From positions 3,439,501 through 3,503,500 of the forward strand of contig NZ_CP019288.1 of NCBI RefSeq assembly GCF_009901525.1: a DNA stretch of 64,000 nucleotides, read 5' to 3'. The stretch is from Kordia antarctica. Its GTDB lineage: Bacteria; Bacteroidota; Bacteroidia; Flavobacteriales; Flavobacteriaceae. The notes below the pieces were generated by a model. That model did no database searches and was not told where the DNA came from. It saw nothing but the letters and a program-made list of their open reading frames with translations. The position numbers and the translations under genes were made by a program. Below, one piece after another: positions 61,849 to 64,000 of the stretch (position 1 is its first letter; every line of letters begins with the position of its first letter).

Positions 61849-63183
61849 TCACTTTTTCTTAATTTTCGGAATAAATTCTCTTCGGAAGATGAAAATTAAT
61901 GGAAAACTACGAGCAGTCATCCAAAGTGTGAACGCAATCCAAACTGCGTATAACTTCAAATCGAGTTCATCTAAAATGAAAATTGTTGGGACAAATACCG
62001 CAAATGTTGACACTAATAATATGTTGCGAAGTGTTGCCATTTTGCCTAATCCTTTAAAGATTCCATCAAAAATAAAGGCAATGGCACAAATTGGTTGCAT
62101 GATAAGAATGATCCAGAAAACAGTATAAAATTCGTTTAAAACCGCTGGTTCTTCTGTAAAAATTCTCCCGATAGGATAGTATAATGTTCCGCCAATGAGT
62201 AACATCATAAAACCAATAATTATAGCATATTTGGTGAGTTTGACACTTAGTTTCACCAATTCTTCATAATTTTCTTCGCCATAAAGTTTTCCTGATAAAC
62301 TGTTTCCAGCACTAGAATATCCATCAATGAGAAATGCTCCAAAAAGCCAAATGTTTAATAAAATTGTATATGCGGCACTATATTCCGCGCCGTAAGCCGC
62401 CGAAAAAGATGTTGCGAAGTATAACGCCACATTTAATGCAATGGTTCGGATGACTAAGTTTACAATCATTACCGCAAGTTTTGGCAATTCGTGGTGTAAT
62501 GGGAATTGTATTTTTAGTGGAATTGACGTCTTTTTCAATACAAATATAACGGCTACTACTGCCATGAATATTTGCGAAATTAGACTTGCATACGCCGCGC
62601 CATCTACATTCATAGCAGGAATGTGTCCTTCTATTCCGTAGACCAAAGCAAAGTCTAAAGCAACATTTAGCAACGCGCCAACAATTGCAATAATCATTGG
62701 AATAAACGTATTTTGCAAACCTCCAAATATACCAAATATGGCAAATGTTAAGAGCGTAAAAGGCAATCCAAAGATTCGAATTCGGTAATACGAACTGCTG
62801 TATTCTAAAATGATGCCTTCTGCATTGTAGAAATTTAAAATGTATTCTGCAAAAGGATATGTGATCAGGATTAATATAAAACTTATGGTAAGAATGATTG
62901 CAATGGCTTGCGCTGGCAACGTTTTTATTTGCTCTAGTTTGTTCGCGCCTAAGTATTGTGATATTAATGCAGAAATTGCATTTCGGGTTTGTCCAAAAAC
63001 CCAAACTAACATAGAGATAAACGCGCCTGCAATTCCGACAGCACTTAACGCTTCCGTTGCGTTTATGTCAATATGTCCAACAACTGCCGTATCTGTGATA
63101 GATAATAACGGTTCTGCAATTCCGGCAATTAAAGCTGGAATTGCTAATTTATTGATTTGTGAAGTAGTGATTTGTGTTTTCAA
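61849..63183 (-). CDS. MATE family efflux transporter
   Basis: A 444-residue membrane protein with 12 hydrophobic segments. It opens with LAIPALIAGIAEPLLSITDTAVVGHID, quoted as AIPALIAGIAEPLLSI, the usual first helix of MATE antiporters (DinF/NorM-like), with VGHI in the loop and AFISMLVWVFGQTRNAISALISQYLGA (part: VFGQTRNAISALISQYLGA) for helix 2-3. The halves show internal similarity (e.g. GGLQNTFIPMIIAIVGALLNVALDF). It would export a cationic drug or metabolite with Na+ or H+. Its start overlaps the preceding GNAT gene by 4 bases, forming a pair. Confidence 0.92.
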   Translation of the reverse strand: MKTQITTSQINKLAIPALIAGIAEPLLSITDTAVVGHIDINATEALSAVGIAGAFISMLVWVFGQTRNAISALISQYLGANKLEQIKTLPAQAIAIILTISFILILITYPFAEYILNFYNAEGIILEYSSSYYRIRIFGLPFTLLTFAIFGIFGGLQNTFIPMIIAIVGALLNVALDFALVYGIEGHIPAMNVDGAAYASLISQIFMAVVAVIFVLKKTSIPLKIQFPLHHELPKLAVMIVNLVIRTIALNVALYFATSFSAAYGAEYSAAYTILLNIWLFGAFLIDGYSSAGNSLSGKLYGEENYEELVKLSVKLTKYAIIIGFMMLLIGGTLYYPIGRIFTEEPAVLNEFYTVFWIILIMQPICAIAFIFDGIFKGLGKMATLRNILLVSTFAVFVPTIFILDELDLKLYAVWIAFTLWMTARSFPLIFIFRREFIPKIKKK

Positions 63184-63689
63184 AGGATGCGTTCGTAACA
63201 GTAAAATGGATATACACTTTGTTTCGGAAAGTATATGTTTCCTAGTTTTTTATAGTTGCGAAGTTCGTAAAATTTTTGGTTTCTGAGGTTCTTACTAAAC
63301 GTATCTAATCTTATAGAACGATAATTATTTTCTATGGCGTGTGTTTCTGCAAATTGCATCAAGTATTGCGCGTACCCTTTTCCTTGTGCTTCTGGGTGAA
63401 TTGCCAATCGATGAATGTACACGCTTGTATTATCTGGCGAAAGCCAATTAACAGTTTTATATTCTTCATCCATGAACGTAGAGATTACAACACAACCTAT
63501 AATTTGAGAAGCTTCAATTAATACGTATAATTCATTTCGAGCGACATCAGTTGAAAACGCTTTTCTATTCGGATAATTTTCATTCCATTGAAATATTCCG
63601 TTGTGAATCATATGTTTAGCACATGCTTTGGCAATGTTTAGTAAAGTATCAATATCTTTTGAGGTTCCTGTGCGAATTTGTAAGCTCAT
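63180..63689 (-). CDS. GNAT family N-acetyltransferase
   Basis: A 169-residue GNAT protein: VYIHRLAIHPEAQGKGYAQYLMQFAE, quoted in part as AIHPEAQGKGYAQYL at about residues 95-110, is the acetyl-CoA loop with the QGKGYA motif, followed by SIRLDTFSKNLRNQKFYELRNYKKLG (part: NQKFYELRNYKK). Several such proteins in Bacteroidota acylate small molecules or protein N-termini; substrate unknown. It lies upstream of and overlaps the MATE gene by 4 bases, so a modification-plus-export role is conceivable but speculative. Confidence 0.85.
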   Translation of the reverse strand: MSLQIRTGTSKDIDTLLNIAKACAKHMIHNGIFQWNENYPNRKAFSTDVARNELYVLIEASQIIGCVVISTFMDEEYKTVNWLSPDNTSVYIHRLAIHPEAQGKGYAQYLMQFAETHAIENNYRSIRLDTFSKNLRNQKFYELRNYKKLGNIYFPKQSVYPFYCYERIL

Positions 63690-63715
63690 GAATTTTTTGG
63701 TGTGAATTGTTATTT

Positions 63716-64000
63716 TTAGTGCTTCTCTTTTGCTTGTATTTTAAAATATTTTGCAATGAGATTTAGTGATGGTTTGCCTTCAATAGTAAAATTGGTGTTA
63801 TTTCCATCTGATTTGCCATGACCTTGCCATTCCCAAATATGAATTCCATGAAACCAAGGTTCTTCCCAAATGGTATTGAAAAATGCCTGATAACACAACA
63901 GTTGTTCTTTTTTAGAGATTTTAGCATATAAATTTTGAACACCATTCCATTCCCAAGGTTTTTTTGAAGTTCCTTGAATAGATTTGTATCCGATTTCTGT
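63716..64000 (-). CDS. Glycoside hydrolase, GH113-like, C-terminal part (5' end outside the window)
   Basis: The open frame on the minus strand runs off the window edge. The visible 94 codons read TEIGYKSIQGTSKKPWEW near the start and then ISKKEQLLCYQAFFNTIW, EEPWFHGIHIWEWQGHG, and a C-terminus rich in Lys. The Glu in TEIGY is the expected nucleophile of a TIM-barrel beta-mannanase-like fold; EPWFHGIHIWEW is typical of its last strands. The whole enzyme would be about 300-370 residues. Family assignment is by motif only, and an exported form cannot be judged from this end. Confidence 0.75.
   Translation of the reverse strand, partial: TEIGYKSIQGTSKKPWEWNGVQNLYAKISKKEQLLCYQAFFNTIWEEPWFHGIHIWEWQGHGKSDGNNTNFTIEGKPSLNLIAKYFKIQAKEKH

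Noticed and set aside
63763-63945. 60-codon frame on the minus strand near the window edge
   Set aside because: It overlaps in a shifted frame the GH113-like gene end, which has recognisable motifs through to the window boundary.

Overview
The window reads as chromosomal DNA of a marine-type member of the Flavobacteriaceae (Bacteroidota); a Kordia-like genus is my guess from the gene content and intergenic repeats, not something I can prove. Supporting signs are low GC, almost no Shine-Dalgarno sequences, promoters with the Bacteroidota -7 box TAnnTTTG, two kinds of type IX secretion (T9SS) C-terminal sorting domain, a PID-CTERM mini-protein, and the gene order DUF4175 protein - ybeY - mnmG. 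Three perfect copies of the 16-bp ParB site parS lie within 3 kb around mnmG, which suggests the left end is close to the replication origin.

Layout. 1-6.8 kb: end of a DUF4175 protein, ybeY, mnmG, a GNAT acetyltransferase, a methyltransferase and an OmpH/Skp-like lipoprotein. 6.8-8.1 kb: an AbiEii-like nucleotidyltransferase behind a small winged-HTH gene, with a 26-bp perfect palindrome at its promoter (toxin-antitoxin-like). 8.2-10.9 kb: a three-gene secreted/YceI operon divergent from a membrane-anchored winged-helix regulator, with three direct repeats between them. 11.3-12.7 kb: an isolated AlbA_2/ATPase-fold gene flanked by direct repeats. 12.9-20.5 kb: core metabolism (GreA-like factor, FAD oxidoreductase, accC-accB-fabH, rpmF-yceD, pdxA, ribE). 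20.8-26.6 kb: an RND efflux operon (adaptor, pump, TolC). 26.8-35.8 kb: a tandem duplication of about 4.57 kb, each copy encoding a diheme-cytochrome-like lipoprotein and a T9SS-secreted FG-GAP/UnbV protein of about 1,013 residues. 35.9-45 kb: a frameshifted small gene, an ABC ATPase, a prolyl oligopeptidase, DoxX, asd, mscL, alr, tdk and a conserved hypothetical. 45.3-50.2 kb: a 1,356-residue DUF11-type surface protein and rsmI. 50.3-52.2 kb: a type II restriction-modification pair (HTH-fused C5 methyltransferase and Eco47II-like endonuclease) with overlapping 3' ends. 52.3-64 kb: AhpD-like and OsmC proteins, a small GIY-YIG nuclease inside a dense palindrome cluster, recJ, an MFS transporter, lpxH, a QueD-type enzyme, a lipoprotein, an enoyl-CoA hydratase, a MATE pump, a GNAT enzyme and the end of a GH113-like glycosidase.

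The core genes serve tRNA/rRNA maturation, fatty-acid initiation, cofactor synthesis, cell-wall and lipid A precursors and DNA repair. The accessory content is a restriction system, two possible defence/TA loci, duplicated secreted genes and several families of short intergenic palindromes. I see no tRNA, rRNA, CRISPR array or complete transposon.
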